Assembly (NCBI GenBank): GCA_947396885.1
Contig: OX377201.1
Location: 23,165,923 to 23,229,922 of the forward strand
Direction of reading: 5' to 3'
DNA length: 64,000 nt
From: Heligmosomoides polygyrus polygyrus
Lineage: Eukaryota > Nematoda > Chromadorea > Rhabditida > Heligmosomidae
This document shows, piece after piece, positions 1 through 55,435 of this stretch (position 1 is the stretch's first letter; every line of letters starts with the position of its first letter). The notes under the pieces were generated by a model that saw nothing but the letters and a program-made list of their open reading frames with translations, made no database searches and was not told the DNA's origin. The position numbers and the translations under genes are program-made.

Positions 1-880
1 GTTCCTACTATGCTTAACCAACATCATTCTCAGCTGAGATATTACAGCGTAATGCGGCCATCGAAAATCGGACAGAACTTATGTGGCAATCAAATACTAG
101 GCGAGTGAAGCGGAAAAATTTCGGCGGAAAAACCGTAGAAATGTAAATGTTTTAGATGCAATTCAAAAAAAATCAAGTTCGTTCCCCCGAGTTCGAAAAA
201 CCAATCTGTTTTTATACAATAGTTTGTTTGGACATCAACAACATTCGTTCTATTCGTCCATTCGAATTTCCAAAACCAACTCTAGTTGCCTGCCTGCTCT
301 AAAAAAATTCAAAAAGCTGAACGCTTCTCAAATATCGCCAAATATTCACTAAGCTCCTCTGCACTACGAACGCGTTTGTTTAGTGAGGCTGTGCCACCGC
401 CGCATGAAGGTTGTCTGACGGAATGCTGCCTCGAGAAGGCGAGTAGCTTGGACGTCTCAATCTATGCGTTTCAGTAAGAGAAGGACACTGCATGGATTTG
501 TCCCAGTCGAAAGGGATATCACCTGTCGTCGTTGATCATCGTGTTACTTTAGCGGATGACAGCAGCATACCCATTCGTCCCTGCAGCGGGCCAGAGCGCT
601 CCAATCAGGGTCAAGCGTGGGGTTCGATTTTTGCCAAGAATTTACGACCCCCCCCCCCCCTCCCAGAGTGGATCTGGTACGACCCTCCCCCTTGTGTAGA
701 CCACCGTTTTATTTCCTATCCGCATTGATTTTTTAAAATTTTCTATGCAATTTTTGTACCCTTTAATAGGTCCTTCTTTCCAGATGCAACGTCGACTGTA
801 TCAGATTAGCTCAAGAAAGAGGGCAACTGTTTGATTTAGTAATTTGTTAGAAAAAACGCTGATAAAGGTTTTGTGTATGT
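1..880. other. No gene recognised; LINE scrap and C tract
   Basis: Contains a decayed LINE C-terminus at 540-625 (minus) and a run of C at about 649-662. CTTTCCAG followed by ATG at 784 resembles an acceptor before a start, but only 16 codons follow. Confidence 0.5.
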
Positions 881-3840
881 AATCTTCTGATAATAATATT
901 TTGTTTGTTTACAGTTGAAAATAAAGCACTTTTGAGAGCAGTTGTCGAATTAATCACAACGAGTTCAACTTTTCAGGCTTTCTGAGCATCTCGTGAACAC
1001 GGAACGTTTTTGTACGTGAAGGAGCAACATCTGCATTCGAAATTGTACTTTATACAATGCAGAGTGTTAATTGCTAAAGCTGACTTAAGTGCTTTATCCA
1101 CAACATTTTTTAGACACTCTCGGAAGCGATGACGGAATGGCAACCGGAGGATGGACTTGTCACGGAACTAATTTTATCTCTTCTGCTGGAAACAGCATCA
1201 AAAAGTGAAGTTGGTTGTACCCAATAAAAGTTTAAGCCCTCGTTTGACACATGGCAATAAAACCTGTTTTTCTGAAACGATCCTTTGTATGAACAGACGC
1301 TCCGGTTTGTGTCATTTGCCGAAAATTTTCGACACCGATAATCACATGGAAGCATGGATCCTGCTTTTTAAAGCGTAGAATCCACACTTCTTATTGTTTT
1401 AAAAACGCTGTAAATTTTTCAGAGACGTTGAACAAACTCCGAAATATGGTAGGTTACCTGGAGCCATTGCGTTCGCCGATATCATCGATCGAGACTGAGG
1501 GTGGTCTTCTCGCGGAAAATTTTTCAATCTTCTCAAGGAAAAAACACGCGAGAGTGAAATTGTGTTTCATGGATTTTTAAGTCATGAGTATTACACAGTA
1601 AAAATCTGAGCTTCCTCACAGCGATCTTCGATATGATTAGGGCTGATCGCATTTAAATTTTTCGCTTTTCAAGAAAAATTAATTAATTTTTACCTGATGC
1701 AGATCACCCACACAGTTGAAATCTTGCCACAAAAGTATCAAGTCTTGTTCAATGCACAGTGTAAAAATCATGGTTTCCTGAAACGAATACATTGTATCGA
1801 CCTCTGGTCGATATGGCACCGTCGAAATTCGACGTTCACAAAAATGACTCTAACTCGGTAAGTTTTCCACAATTTCAGAAAGCCAAAAACTTTTTAAAAA
1901 CTACTAGAAAAGCTATTTCATATGGTGTGAAAATCGGTTTTGAAAAACTAGATCTTCATAGGGGGCGGAGGACTTCGATTTTTGCGCGAAAAAAATTGAA
2001 GTGATATTGAAAAAGTAATCGTAACTCGGTAAGTTTTTCGAGTTTTACAAAAGCCAATAGCTAATTGGAAACTAGAGAAAAAGCGCTTTCGAATCGTGTA
2101 AAAATTGGTTTTCAACAGGGAGGTCTTCATAGGGGGCGGTAGTGGTTCGATTTCTGGTCCATTGTTGCAGAAATACGTGCCAAAAATCGAACCCCCCTCG
2201 CCCCGTATGAAGATCCCTTTTTCGAAAACTGGTTTCTATACGGTTAGAAAGAATCTTTCCCCTATTTTTCAAAAAACAATTGGGATTTTTGAATTTAAAA
2301 AGGCGAACCGAGTTATGATCAAATTTGTGAAGAACTGCTCGTAGACTCTGCACCGTCGACACTGGAGTGATTTCATAAAAATGATCATAACTCCGTTCGT
2401 TTTTCGAAATTCAAAAATCCCAATTGTTTTTTAAAAAGTAGAGAAAATATGCTAACTGAACGTGCATAAATCGTCTTTCAAAAATGAGGTCTTCATAGGG
2501 GGCGAGGGGGGTTCGATTTCTGGTCGATTTTTGCCAAAAATCGACCAGAAATCGAACCCCCACCGCCCCCTATGAAGACCTCCCTGATGAAAAGAAATTT
2601 CTATGGTTTGAAATGGTTTGAAAGCGCTTTTCCTTTAGTTTTTAAAAAGCTAATAAATCTTTCAAAATTCGAAAAACCTACCGGGATATAATTGTTTATT
2701 CAAAATCACTTAATTTTTTTTCGCTCAAAAATCGAAGGCCTCCGCCCCGTATGAAGATCTAGCTTTTGAAAACAGATTTTTACAAAGTATGAAATAGCTT
2801 TTTTTGTAGTTTCTAAAAAGCCATTGGCTTTTTAAAATTGTGGAAAACTTACCGAGTTATAGTCATTTTTGTGAACGTCGAATTTCGTCGCTCCCATGAC
2901 GACGGTGCCATATCGACCAGTGGTCGATCCAGTCTATTCGTTTCAGAAAACCATGATTTTTACACTGTGCATTAAACAAGAATTGAAACTTTTTGTGGCA
3001 AGATTTCAACTGTGTGGGTGATCTGCTTCAGGTAAAAATTAATGAATTTTTCTTGAAAAGCGAAAAATTTAAATGCAATCAGCCCTAATCATATCGGAGA
3101 TCGCTGCGAAGAAGCTTAGTTTATGACTGTATATTAATCACATCTAGAACTCTAAGATGGTACAGTTTTCACTCTCTGATGCTCTTCCTTCAGAAGGTAG
3201 AAATTTTTTTTGCCGCAAGAAGTCCGTCCTTCAGTGGCGATCGATGATATCGGAGAAAGCAATGGCTCCACGTAACCTACCATATTTCGGAGTTTGTGGG
3301 ACATCTCTGAAAAATTCACAGAACTTTCAAAACTGTAAGAGGTGTGGGTTCTACGCTTCAAAAAGCAGCTTGTAAAAATAGCGGCTTCCATGTGATTAAC
3401 GGTGTCGAATTTTTTCGGCAAATGATACAAATCGGAGCGTCTGTTTATACAGAAGATTGTCTCACAAAAACACGTTTTATTGCCATGTGTCAAACGAGGG
3501 CTTAAAACTTTATTGGGTACAACTTCACTTTCTGATGCTGTTTCCAGCAGAAGAGAGAAAATTAGCTCCGTGACAAGTCCATCCTCGGTTGCCATTCGGT
3601 CATCGCTTCCAAAAATCTTGTAGGAAAAGCACTTAATTTTCCTTAGCAATTGACACTTCAAATTTCATAGACTGCAATTTAGGACGTAGATGTCGCTCGT
3701 TCAGGCAGAAAACTGTCGCGTCCATGACTTCCTGAGAAAAAACTGAAAAATGGAAAGTTCTCATTGACTCCAAATCTGCCGGCGGAAAATCTTTATTTCT
3801 AACGAGTAATACAATCATTATTTGAAACTTGTTATATTAA
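880..3840. repeat. 3-kb imperfect palindrome (foldback-like element)
   Basis: Arms of about 1.4 kb are complementary around a centre near 2363. Examples are GGAAGCGATGACGGAATGGC at 1123 against its complement ending at 3610, and GTCGATATGGCACCGTCG at 1808 against 2918. Similarity fades outward near 880 and 3840. Each arm contains smaller repeats with CTTCATAGGGGGCG, giving a nested hairpin at the centre (2490-2580). The longest frame, minus 3661-3152, matches no family I know. A foldback transposon or an inverted duplication of a gene piece are the options. Confidence 0.8.
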
Positions 3841-4029
3841 TTTTTACAACTTTGCGGGACGAAGGAGAGACTCCACACCTTCGTAAGCATTCCTGGAAAA
3901 AACAACTTATTAAGAATTTAAAAAAATCACCAAAAAACCTGAAGAATAAGAGAGAATCCTCTGCCAAAACCGGAAGAGCACGACCTTCCCCCTCCAGACG
4001 AGGCTACAGTACGACCCCCCCCCTCCTTC

Positions 4030-4270
4030 GATTCCCGAACCTCAAGCTTGACCCTGGCTCCAATGGATGTTCCTCGCTCGAAGGGCACGAAGAGCATCAC
4101 ATCGGTCGTTAAGGGCTTTCACGAAGAAGTTCGACCAACGCGTTGGTGGGCGTTCTGGTGTTCTCTTGACATCCCGCGGAATCCAGTCGATAACGGCTCT
4201 CCTCCAGCTGGTGTCTGCGAAGCGCATTACGTGGCCGGCCCACCTAATTAATCTGAAGAAGCACAAACCC
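4030..4270 (-). mobile_element. LINE C-terminal fragment (RWAGHVMRF family)
   Basis: The minus strand encodes RWAGHVMRFADTSWRRAV, DWIPRDVKRTPERPPTRWS and FFVKALNDRCDALR, the C-terminal signature of an RTE-like nematode LINE distinct from the 23.9-kb element. Only the tail is present, typical of 5' truncation. Confidence 0.75.
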
Positions 4271-5380
4271 TCATGGCTACCTCCCGGAAGGGAATTGCTA
4301 TTAAACCCTCCTCCCTAGGGCGGATCAGTGTGTTGCCTGAGATAATACACCTTCGACTTCAATGTCGTTGTCAAAAGTACTTAAGTTAAGTGTTTTCATC
4401 CACCCCATTACGATGAATCATTTCTACCTCCGCTTAAGAAGGATAGTCCTGAACTGGTAGCTGTGTCGTTCTCCCAATGCTACACCGCCTTCTCCGCTAA
4501 GTTGGTCCAGGAGCCGTCGCCCCTGGTAGTTGAGTTTTCAGACAAATTGGGGTACGGAATGATGGAGCAAAACACCAAAGCTTCCTTCTGACCAAGTTGT
4601 GCAATTTTTTGACAGCCAGAAAAAGAAAGGAATTATTGCGTTGGCTAGGAGCTTATCATAACTTCTAGTCAAAACGTAAGCTTTCCTTGCCCTTTCGTGA
4701 ACTGATGATTCAGGAGATAGGAAGAACAGTTCGAAGCACTCATAAGCTTACTATCTCAAATCTACTTCACTACAATATCAGATCTGGCGTAGCAGCTTCT
4801 TTGAAAAACAATGACAGAGATTTCTGCAGAGGTTGATGTGCAAAGTTGTAGGGGGCCGCCGGTCGTGAGAAATATTGGAGACGCTTTTCAAATTATTGGA
4901 GAGCGCCTTGGGTTGTGTGACAAGCTTTTTTCCCAAGGCATCCATCCGTCAAATTAACACGAGCATCTGAAGGTACGGCTGGTATGGGGCTACACTCTTC
5001 AAATATTGTGTGAAGGGTGCCTATAGTGGAAACGATATTAGAGTAGTTACTTCAAAGGATTTATAGATTAACGGATTTGCCTCTGACTGGCAGATAGGTG
5101 GCAAAAATGCTAGAGTGCCCCTTTTTTCAGGCGTCAGTAAGGTAGAGCTGAAGATCACACTAGAACTGAGTGGACAAAAATAATTGAATGAAATTTTGAG
5201 ACATCAGAACGCTTATTATGCTATTTGGAATCGAAAATGGAAAATGTATGTACCTCAGTATCAGTATCGTGTAAGTAAGATCTACTTTTTGGCCTTGAGC
5301 TTGCGAGAGATCAACTATGTTGCTGCTTGTGGACAGCGAAAACCCTGTCTTTACCTTTGCGTAAATTCAAGAAGTTCTCT
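4270..5380. other. No recognisable content
   Basis: Unique sequence with short frames only; the 106-codon frame at 5184-5504 has no recognisable domain and runs into the hairpin repeats. Confidence 0.5.
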
Positions 5381-5386
5381 TAGAAG

Positions 5387-5600
5387 CGTGCGACGGTTTG
5401 CGACTGAAAAATCTGTCGCAAACCGTCACATGCTCGTCTTATCGCATCTTTTAGGCCACCCACGGCGAAAACGCGGAGGTAAAGCTTTATATATGTTTGT
5501 GTAGACCTCGAGGAGCGAATCAACAGTTTCTCAAGCAACTTAAAATTAAAGGAATTATAAGCATGCGACGGTTTGCGACGGATTTTTCCATTTTTCCGGA
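5387..5600. repeat. Hairpin motif GCGACGGTTTGCGAC, three copies
   Basis: Occurs at about 5389, inverted at about 5413, and direct at about 5565. The first two form a perfect stem around a 10-base loop. Possibly a MITE end. Confidence 0.5.
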
Positions 5601-5927
5601 TTAGCGACGAACAAATAATGTACCTTCTATGCATTATTTGTTTTGGGTTGTGCTGCTTTTTCTGATTAGAACCTCTTAGCTTTAAACAAGTTTTCTTTCT
5701 GTTTCACCCGCGATTCCCACGCATTCACCCCATGAATAAATAAATAAATATAGATTGCAAGCCTCTGGAGATACGTCAAATATTATGTCGCCACAGGCAA
5801 AAAACTCGAACAATTATCTTATTCATTTCTGAAGTATCTCATTCTCTCTACCTTGCGATATTTCCTGGTTACCAACTCGTGATTTTGGTGATTAGTCTCA
5901 CCTAGCTTTGGATGAAGAGTGCGTTTA

Positions 5928-6085
5928 GCGTAGTCGGAGGAGGCACCGGCTGTAGCTCGCTGCATGCTATTCCAGGTTCCTGGTTCGGATTTGTCGCTCC
6001 CACCAAACTACCATAACTCCCTGGTCAGCGTACTCCCTGCCTGGCAAAGGCGAAACACTGACCTGTCCAAGGACTGGCCAACGCA
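5928..6085 (+). mobile_element. Truncated family 1 SINE
   Basis: Head TAGCGTAGTCGGAGGAGGCA and GGTTCCTGGTTCGGATTTG; the 3' half is replaced by the LINE fragment that follows. Confidence 0.55.
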
Positions 6086-6124
6086 TTTCATTGTGTTGGC
6101 CAATTTATATGTTCACCTGTCGTG

Positions 6125-6560
6125 CCGTGGTTGTTCGAGTAGACTCCAGAAACATCTCCATTCGTCCCTGTCGCGTGCCAGAGTGTTTCAATGAATCCTC
6201 CTCGCTTGAGCGACACGAAGAGCGTCATATCGTTCGCTCAGGTCTTCCACGAAGAAGTCCGTCCAATCGGCCCACCTAATTTTCGACGACTTGGTCCATG
6301 CGACAGAGTCTCTAATCTTCGAGCGTCGGCAAAGCTCTGAAATTCCGGAGGCCTTCTCTCACTTGCGTGAGTCGTGTCACTCCGAACATCGTCCTCTCGA
6401 TTCCACGCTGTGCGACGCTGATCGCGTGTTCATCTTGGTTTCGCCTGGCCCAGGTCTCTGAGGCGTATGTTAGGCCAGGAAGAACAGTGGAGTTAGGTGG
6501 GCACGAAGCCGGACGTTCTTCGCCTGCTTCACGACTTCTTCGACACTCTTGAAAGCTATT
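6125..6560 (-). mobile_element. LINE C-terminal fragment with internal deletion
   Basis: The minus strand reads RSKIRDSVAWTKSSKIRWAD directly followed by WTDFFVEDLSERYDALRVA and LARDRDEWRCFWSLLEQ. Relative to the 4030-4270 copy the stretch between RWAG and RWSDFF is deleted. The frame contains a stop. Confidence 0.7.
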
Positions 6561-8120
6561 TAAAACTCTCTTTTATCGCCACTCTGCATAACTTCGCAAG
6601 CTCGGACCTCACTTGGTAGTTGTCTGACGCTCGCGCTGCTCCACGTCGGCGTATCAGGTCTAGAGTTTCCAAAAAGAACTTGCCACAGGTTCTAAAGGAG
6701 CACAGAGCTTGAAAACTACCAAGCTCTGTGCTCCCTTAGCGCCTGTAGCGGAGATGCCTCCGTAGGAAGCGGTCGAATTCCTCGACGATGTTGTCCATGA
6801 CAGTGTCTTCTTAAAGACTGGAGAAGTGTGTAAGTTTCAGGTTGATGGTCGTTGTGAGACTGTTTTTCTTGAATTTTGCTGCCTTCTCTCCTTGAAAGTG
6901 GAACCAAGGGAAGATGCGCGAAGGAGGCGGAGGTCCGATTCCGTGTAGGACCTGGGGACAACGGAGACGTCGGTCAGGCAACATTTGCGGGCCTGCGATC
7001 CCGCCAAGCGACATGACGCCTTATTAACTATGAATGATGGAGACATCAGTAATTCATCGATGAAGTTATCCACAAGAGAACAAAGAATGTGTCTGCGCTG
7101 GAGACGATGGCATTCTTCAGAAGCATCCAATGAACATGTTAAGGGTCGGAGTTGTTGGAAACTGCAGTGACAGTCGATCACACTGATATTGGCTGTATGA
7201 ATCCAATCAGTTACTTTCTTCACTGTCTATTTCCCGACGCTCCGTTCACTAAACTTCAAGAAACTCGGTTACGAGTCGAACAGGTTCCAATGGATGACAT
7301 ATTTGCAGGATTAGGTGGTGCCTGATAATGAGGTCCTTCCAGTGAAGCTCCTACGAAGAGGTCCACAGTACTGCACTCACCGATGTTCTGATGAAATTCA
7401 GATGAGTGTCCAACCATTTGACTATGATATGAAGCAAAATAAGCATCTATCTTTTTTGAATAGAGTGTAACCCATCGCGCCTGAATTTATCCTTCAAATT
7501 CTGAGTGGTTCTGAAGAAGAAGGACGAGGTCCTACTGTGACAGGAATCCCTCTCAGATGCTTATGAATAAAATAAAATACTTATTGAGCTTATGAATGTG
7601 TGTAAGTTTATGAGTTCTGAGAAGGGAACTGACTAACATCGGCCAACAAAAGAGAGGTCATCAAGAATTTGGAGAAAGGTCGCTACCCCAGAAGTAACTT
7701 ATTCGAAAAAAAAAGCTTTAACCAGGAATCGCAAAAACAACCCCTCGCAACGGTTGTACCTTCTCCTATAAATAAAGCGATTGTAGAGAACTTTAGTCAA
7801 ACCTCTTTAGGACAGTTGTCTGGTTGCCTTTGTCTGTGTGAGTGTGTGAGGGCGCTGCTGTAATGAGCCCTCAGCTGCGAATGGGTCAGGAAAGGCAGGA
7901 TGCGGAACCAAGATGGCACAATATTGAAGAACACGACCGTGGTCGAAGTGAAGGTAAGGACTAGGTTTAAGCACGTCCTGAGAAGAGGAGAGGATCTCCA
8001 CTCAAGCGGTTGAAACACATCAAGAGAGATCTCGTTGAAGACCGAGCTGTCGTAGAAGACGACGGCGATGAATCAGAAGAACAGTAAATCCTGAGGCTAC
8101 ATGGAAACGAATATTCTATA
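6560..8120. other. No recognisable gene
   Basis: The longest frame (minus 7223-6837, 128 codons) has no motif I know and no splice or start context that supports it. Confidence 0.45.
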
Positions 8121-8905
8121 ATAAGTAGAATAAGAGGGGGATAAAGTGGAGCCTAAAAAGAAAAGATTAAAGAGAGAGAGTAAGAGGAGCCGTACACAGA
8201 GGAAGAATCAGAAAATGAGAGGAATGAGAAAAAAGAAGAAAATAAAGACAAGATTAAGAAGAATAATAATAAAAGAAAAAATGGAGAAGAACATCAAGAA
8301 AAAGGCGGGAAGATGGCGAAGAGTAGGGAGAACGAACAAAAAGGGCAAGAATAAAATGAAGGACAAGATATATACATGAAGAAAATAACGAAGAAGAAGG
8401 CAAGAACTAGGAAGAAAAAGGAAAAGAAAAAGGAAAGTGGCAAGAAAATAAGGAGAGAAAAAGGAAGAGGAGGTAGAAAATGAAAAATGAGAGAAACGGT
8501 AAGTAGAAGAAGATAAACCAACAAGAAGAAGATCTCGAAGAAGACAACGAAGAAGAAGAGGAGGTAGAAGAAGATCAAGAACAAGAACAAAAAAGGAAGA
8601 GAAAGAAAAGATAGAAAACAGGAAGAAAAGAAAAAGCGATATAGGAGGAAAGTACAAAACAGTTTGGAAAAAAGAACATAGGAGGAGTTAGATCAAAGAA
8701 AAAGAGCAAGAGGAACAGCGTGAAATAAACAAAAATAAGTAGGAGAAAGCAGAAGAAGTAGATATGGAAAAAAATAAGAAGAAGGAGATGAATACGAAAA
8801 TGGACAGGAGAGACATCGGAAAGGCAGAAGAAAGCAAGGGGAGCAGGAAAGTAAGGAGGAAACAGAAAAAAGAAAAGAGAAAAAAGAAGAAGGCGTCTAC
8901 CATTC
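8120..8905. repeat. Purine-rich (GA) tract of about 780 bp
   Basis: The + strand is nearly all A and G (AAGAAGAAGA, GGAAGAAAAGAAAAAG). Open frames here translate to Lys/Arg/Glu on one strand and Phe/Leu/Ser on the other, which is composition, not coding. Confidence 0.85.
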
Positions 8906-9649
8906 CGCCCAGTCTATTGGTATCTTTTGAACATCTGACACGCATTCTTAGAGTTGAAACCGTAGAGTCACTGAAGTAAGCAGGATAATGAGGAGTAACC
9001 ACTGAATATGTCATTCGTCTACTTGGTAACTTCTTCGCGTCATCTACCTTCTACATCCCTGCTTCCTTCAGTTTACTATACCTCCTCACTCACCAAGCTA
9101 TTTCAGTTTTTAGATGTTGATGGTGAAAGTTGCTAGATGAATACGGAATCGAAAGGAAGATTCCGAAAGGATCTTTCAGAGGTCACGAATCCCTCGCCGA
9201 CTCCATTCTGCTGTCCCCTTGGGATAGACCCCGTCTTCCCGATGCATGGCCGTCTTTATTCGCAATGCATTCCCGAGCAGCTGTTGGTGGTCTCTGGCGT
9301 ACGGTAGTCGCTCAGGGGCAGTTTGCGTGACGGGAACGCGACGCAGCTGGGCCGGTTGCCAACCGCGCAGACAGCGTACCCGACGACGAGACTCAGTCAG
9401 CTCTCGCGAGTGATCATGCATGCACAGTACGCCGAGCGGTCAGAAATTCATGGATGCGTCGTAGGCAGTGCGGAGGAGCGCATTCATTGCTGCTGCTACT
9501 GCTGGGATGGAGGTTGCCGCCGATCTGCGCCCCGTGCTCGGACCTGCACTCGTTCGACTCGACCCGATGAGAATCAAGCAGTTGCAGTGAGTGCCAGCTC
9601 CATCTTCGTCCATTCTATTCGTTTGTGATCGTCTCCATCATCTACTAGT

Positions 9650-10560
9650 CGTTGACTTCCACGAGTCGGACCAGCAATGTCTCCAGTCATCTTCCTGCCC
9701 TGTGCCAGAGTACCTCAATGGGTGTGCCCCGCTCGGAGGACTCGAAGGCGTCCCGTTTCTCGACGAAATGTCTGAAACGCCTCCAAATCAATTCTTGTAC
9801 TTAAACTAATCGTGCTAGTCAAAAGGTGTCCTTTTTCTCGATGACGATCCGTGAATTGTACAATAGATCCGATCGAAAATCTTCTGGTAATTGGATGAGG
9901 ACCCCAGACTTTTTGGATTATTTGAATAATGACGAATTTGCGGATCTTGGAACCTCGGAGTTTTCGATGATTCGAATCCGAATGTCTGAAAATGATTCAA
10001 CTTGGATCCAATGTATTCTCTGAACTAACTTCAAACACATCCATCTAGTTGCACAAATCTTGCATTTATGAGCATCACACCTTCCACTCCTCATGAGGAA
10101 TGGTAACTAATCCTCGGTTGGCACAAAGGGGTCAGAAATATTTCCACTTATCCCTGTCGCGTGCCAGAATAACCCAGTTAGTTCACCTCGCTCGGAAGTT
10201 CGAGTAGTGTTTTTGTTTCACTGTACGTTCTCGCCAGTATGCGTCCATAGATAAATATTATAAATAAATAAATAAAAGGTGCAACATTTCTCGATGATGA
10301 TCTGCTAGCCAGCTCCAAATAATGCCTTCTCACACTTGAATGAGGCGTGCTACTTGGAAGATCACTCTAATTACCCCCATTGAGGAACGCTTATCCGATA
10401 AATAATCGCTGATTTGCACGAGCGGAACTAGCAACGTCTCCAGTCATACAATCATCCCTGCCATGTGCCAGAGTAGCTCAATGGGTCTACTTCACCTAGG
10501 AGAGTCGGAAGATGTTCCGATTCTCAATGAGCCCTCGAAAGTACTGCAAATAGTTTCTCG
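9650..10560 (-). mobile_element. Three short remnants of the same LINE C-terminus
   Basis: At about 9650-9790, 10130-10205 and 10425-10560 the minus strand repeats decayed versions of the LARDRDEW tail seen at 6125-6280. Frames are broken. A tiny similar piece lies at 540-625. They look like nested or rearranged remnants. Confidence 0.5.
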
Positions 10561-10734
10561 TACTTGCACGCACCGTGCTATTCTGTTCTTCCGACCCCTT
10601 ATGAAGAAAATGCTGATCGGGTATTCACCCTTCTTACTTGGACCAAAGGCCTTTTTACCGTGTGCCAATGCGGCTCTGGTGTAACGACAATATCCGTGCC
10701 CAAAAAGCTAAAAGATGTTCGAGTTCTGCCTTAG

Positions 10735-10985
10735 AATAAGGATAAAAGGAAAAAGGATGGCGTTACTCAATCTCTTTTACGATGTGCACGCATTCTATTT
10801 TTACAGGATGTCGTGGAGGCGATTTCAATGAGTTTTTGACCTAAGCAATTGACTTTGCGGTGGCCAGCCGATGCCCCCCGAAGGTTTAGTTGGCCTTGAC
10901 GGAAAATCCGAACCAGGAAACTGGTATCGGGTGCACGCGACAGTCGGCATCTTCTCCGACTACACTGCACCCGCCCGAGTTCTGG
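10735..10985 (-). mobile_element. tRNA-derived SINE, family 1
   Basis: Tail at 10735 (AAGGATAAAAGGAAAAAGG), body GGATGTCGTGGAGGCGATTT, head near 10960. Confidence 0.65.
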
Positions 10986-11159
10986 CCTACACAAGTGGTT
11001 TTGTAGTGCTTTAAAACTGTGGATTATTACACGAATACATGCCGCTCCAGAAAATGCCATCTCTTAACCGCTTGTTATTAGGAAAGAAACATTATCTTAT
11101 TATCTCCAGAACTGAGAATTCCCCTTATCCTTCTTCTTCCTTATCTATAAACCTAAAGC

Positions 11160-11415
11160 TCGTGGTAGCGCAGTCGGAAGAGGTGCCGGCCACTGGGTGC
11201 ACAGCGAATCAAGGTTCTTGGTTTGGCTCCTGCCCAAACCAAGTCTTCCACCCGTTTGTGGTCAATGAATTGGCACCGGACTCGTCTGGGAGAGATAAAA
11301 AACGATGATTTATCCATCGTCTGTCTACCACAACTTACCGGATAGGCCCAGTATACATTCAAATAACCTGCACGATATCCCGTAGAGTAGAATGCGTGGC
11401 GCATCCCAAAATGGA
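11160..11415 (+). mobile_element. tRNA-derived SINE, family 1
   Basis: Head GTGGTAGCGCAGTCGGAAGA at 11162, end GGCGCATCCCAAAATGG. It lies about 90 bases before the first visible mec-17 exon. Confidence 0.7.
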
Positions 11416-11506
11416 TTTTTTTAAAAACCGTCCTATATCCTTTATAGGAAACAACTTATTTCCATGTTTGTAAATAATTTTCCTTATTCATAAACCTCTT
11501 TTTCAG

Positions 11507-54747
<43,241 letters not shown>

Positions 54748-54928
54748 TCCCAAACTAACGTCATTTCGTCGCCATCTTTGTCCTGAATTTTCGCTTCACA
54801 GTGCTAATTCCGAGAATCTCGCCTCTAGTCAAGTTGTTCGCCGTGTATTCGTTGCTCTCTGTAGGTTTTATGTAACTGTCACCAGTAATTATTATTATAA
54901 TGTTCTTTGGTGAAGTATTTCGCTTCAG

Positions 54929-54934
54929 AATAAA
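54929..54934 (+). promoter_or_regulatory. mec-17 polyadenylation signal
   Basis: A canonical AATAAA 182 bases after the mec-17 stop codon, with no other candidate closer. It predicts a 3' UTR of about 200 bases. Confidence 0.7.
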
Positions 54935-55244
54935 GTAACCTGTGGCTCGCAACAGGGAAACGAAACATATTTATTCACATCACAAACAGAGTCAAGTAGT
55001 AATACACTGCGTCCAGGAGATATAAGCTCACCCCAAAATTACACATTTCTGCATTATCGGCAACAATCGACCCAATACATAATTGAGCTGAGAAAATCAG
55101 CAGGGCAAAAGACAGAAACAGAAGAACTCGGCAGAAACTGCTTAAATATGACGAGTGAGGAAGGACTACTTGAAAGGAGTCCACTTTTACAATTACACTT
55201 CGGGTTGTCCAGAATGTAAAGAAACACTAGCAATTGCTTACTCC

Positions 55245-55435
55245 ACGAAGTGTGGATGTTGCGTTCGATCAAACGGCACCGGTGGTGTAAAGGCGTAGAG
55301 CATTCCTGCCCGGTCAGAGGGAGGTGCGGGTTCGAGTCCCGCCTGGCGCTAGAAGTTTTGATCGCAACAAAACATCGTTGTGACAGCTCACAACGTCGAT
55401 ACCAGCCACATGAGGCTCAAAGAAACTGATTTGAA
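55245..55435 (+). mobile_element. tRNA-Gly-like SINE, family 2
   Basis: A tRNA-like head with a B box GGTTCGAGTCC at 55329-55339 and acceptor-like end TGGCGCT, followed by a tail sharing TTTTGATCGCAACAAAACAT with all family members. The anticodon arm is not properly formed, so it is a SINE and not a functional tRNA. Confidence 0.65.

Noticed and set aside
3152..3661. A 169-codon minus frame in the right arm of the 3-kb palindrome
   Set aside because: No motif recognised and the matching left-arm copy is broken; kept only as part of the palindrome.
8208..9014. Phe/Leu-rich and Lys-rich open frames over the purine tract
   Set aside because: Pure composition effect; no start context, splice sites or domain.
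9000..11506. Missing first exon of mec-17
   Set aside because: I searched upstream + sequence for a start codon followed by an Arg-Leu-Asp type segment and a phase-compatible donor; nothing convincing was seen, so no exon is reported.
54975..55184. A minus frame with a hydrophobic, signal-like stretch
   Set aside because: 69 codons, no plausible start or splice context, no family resemblance.
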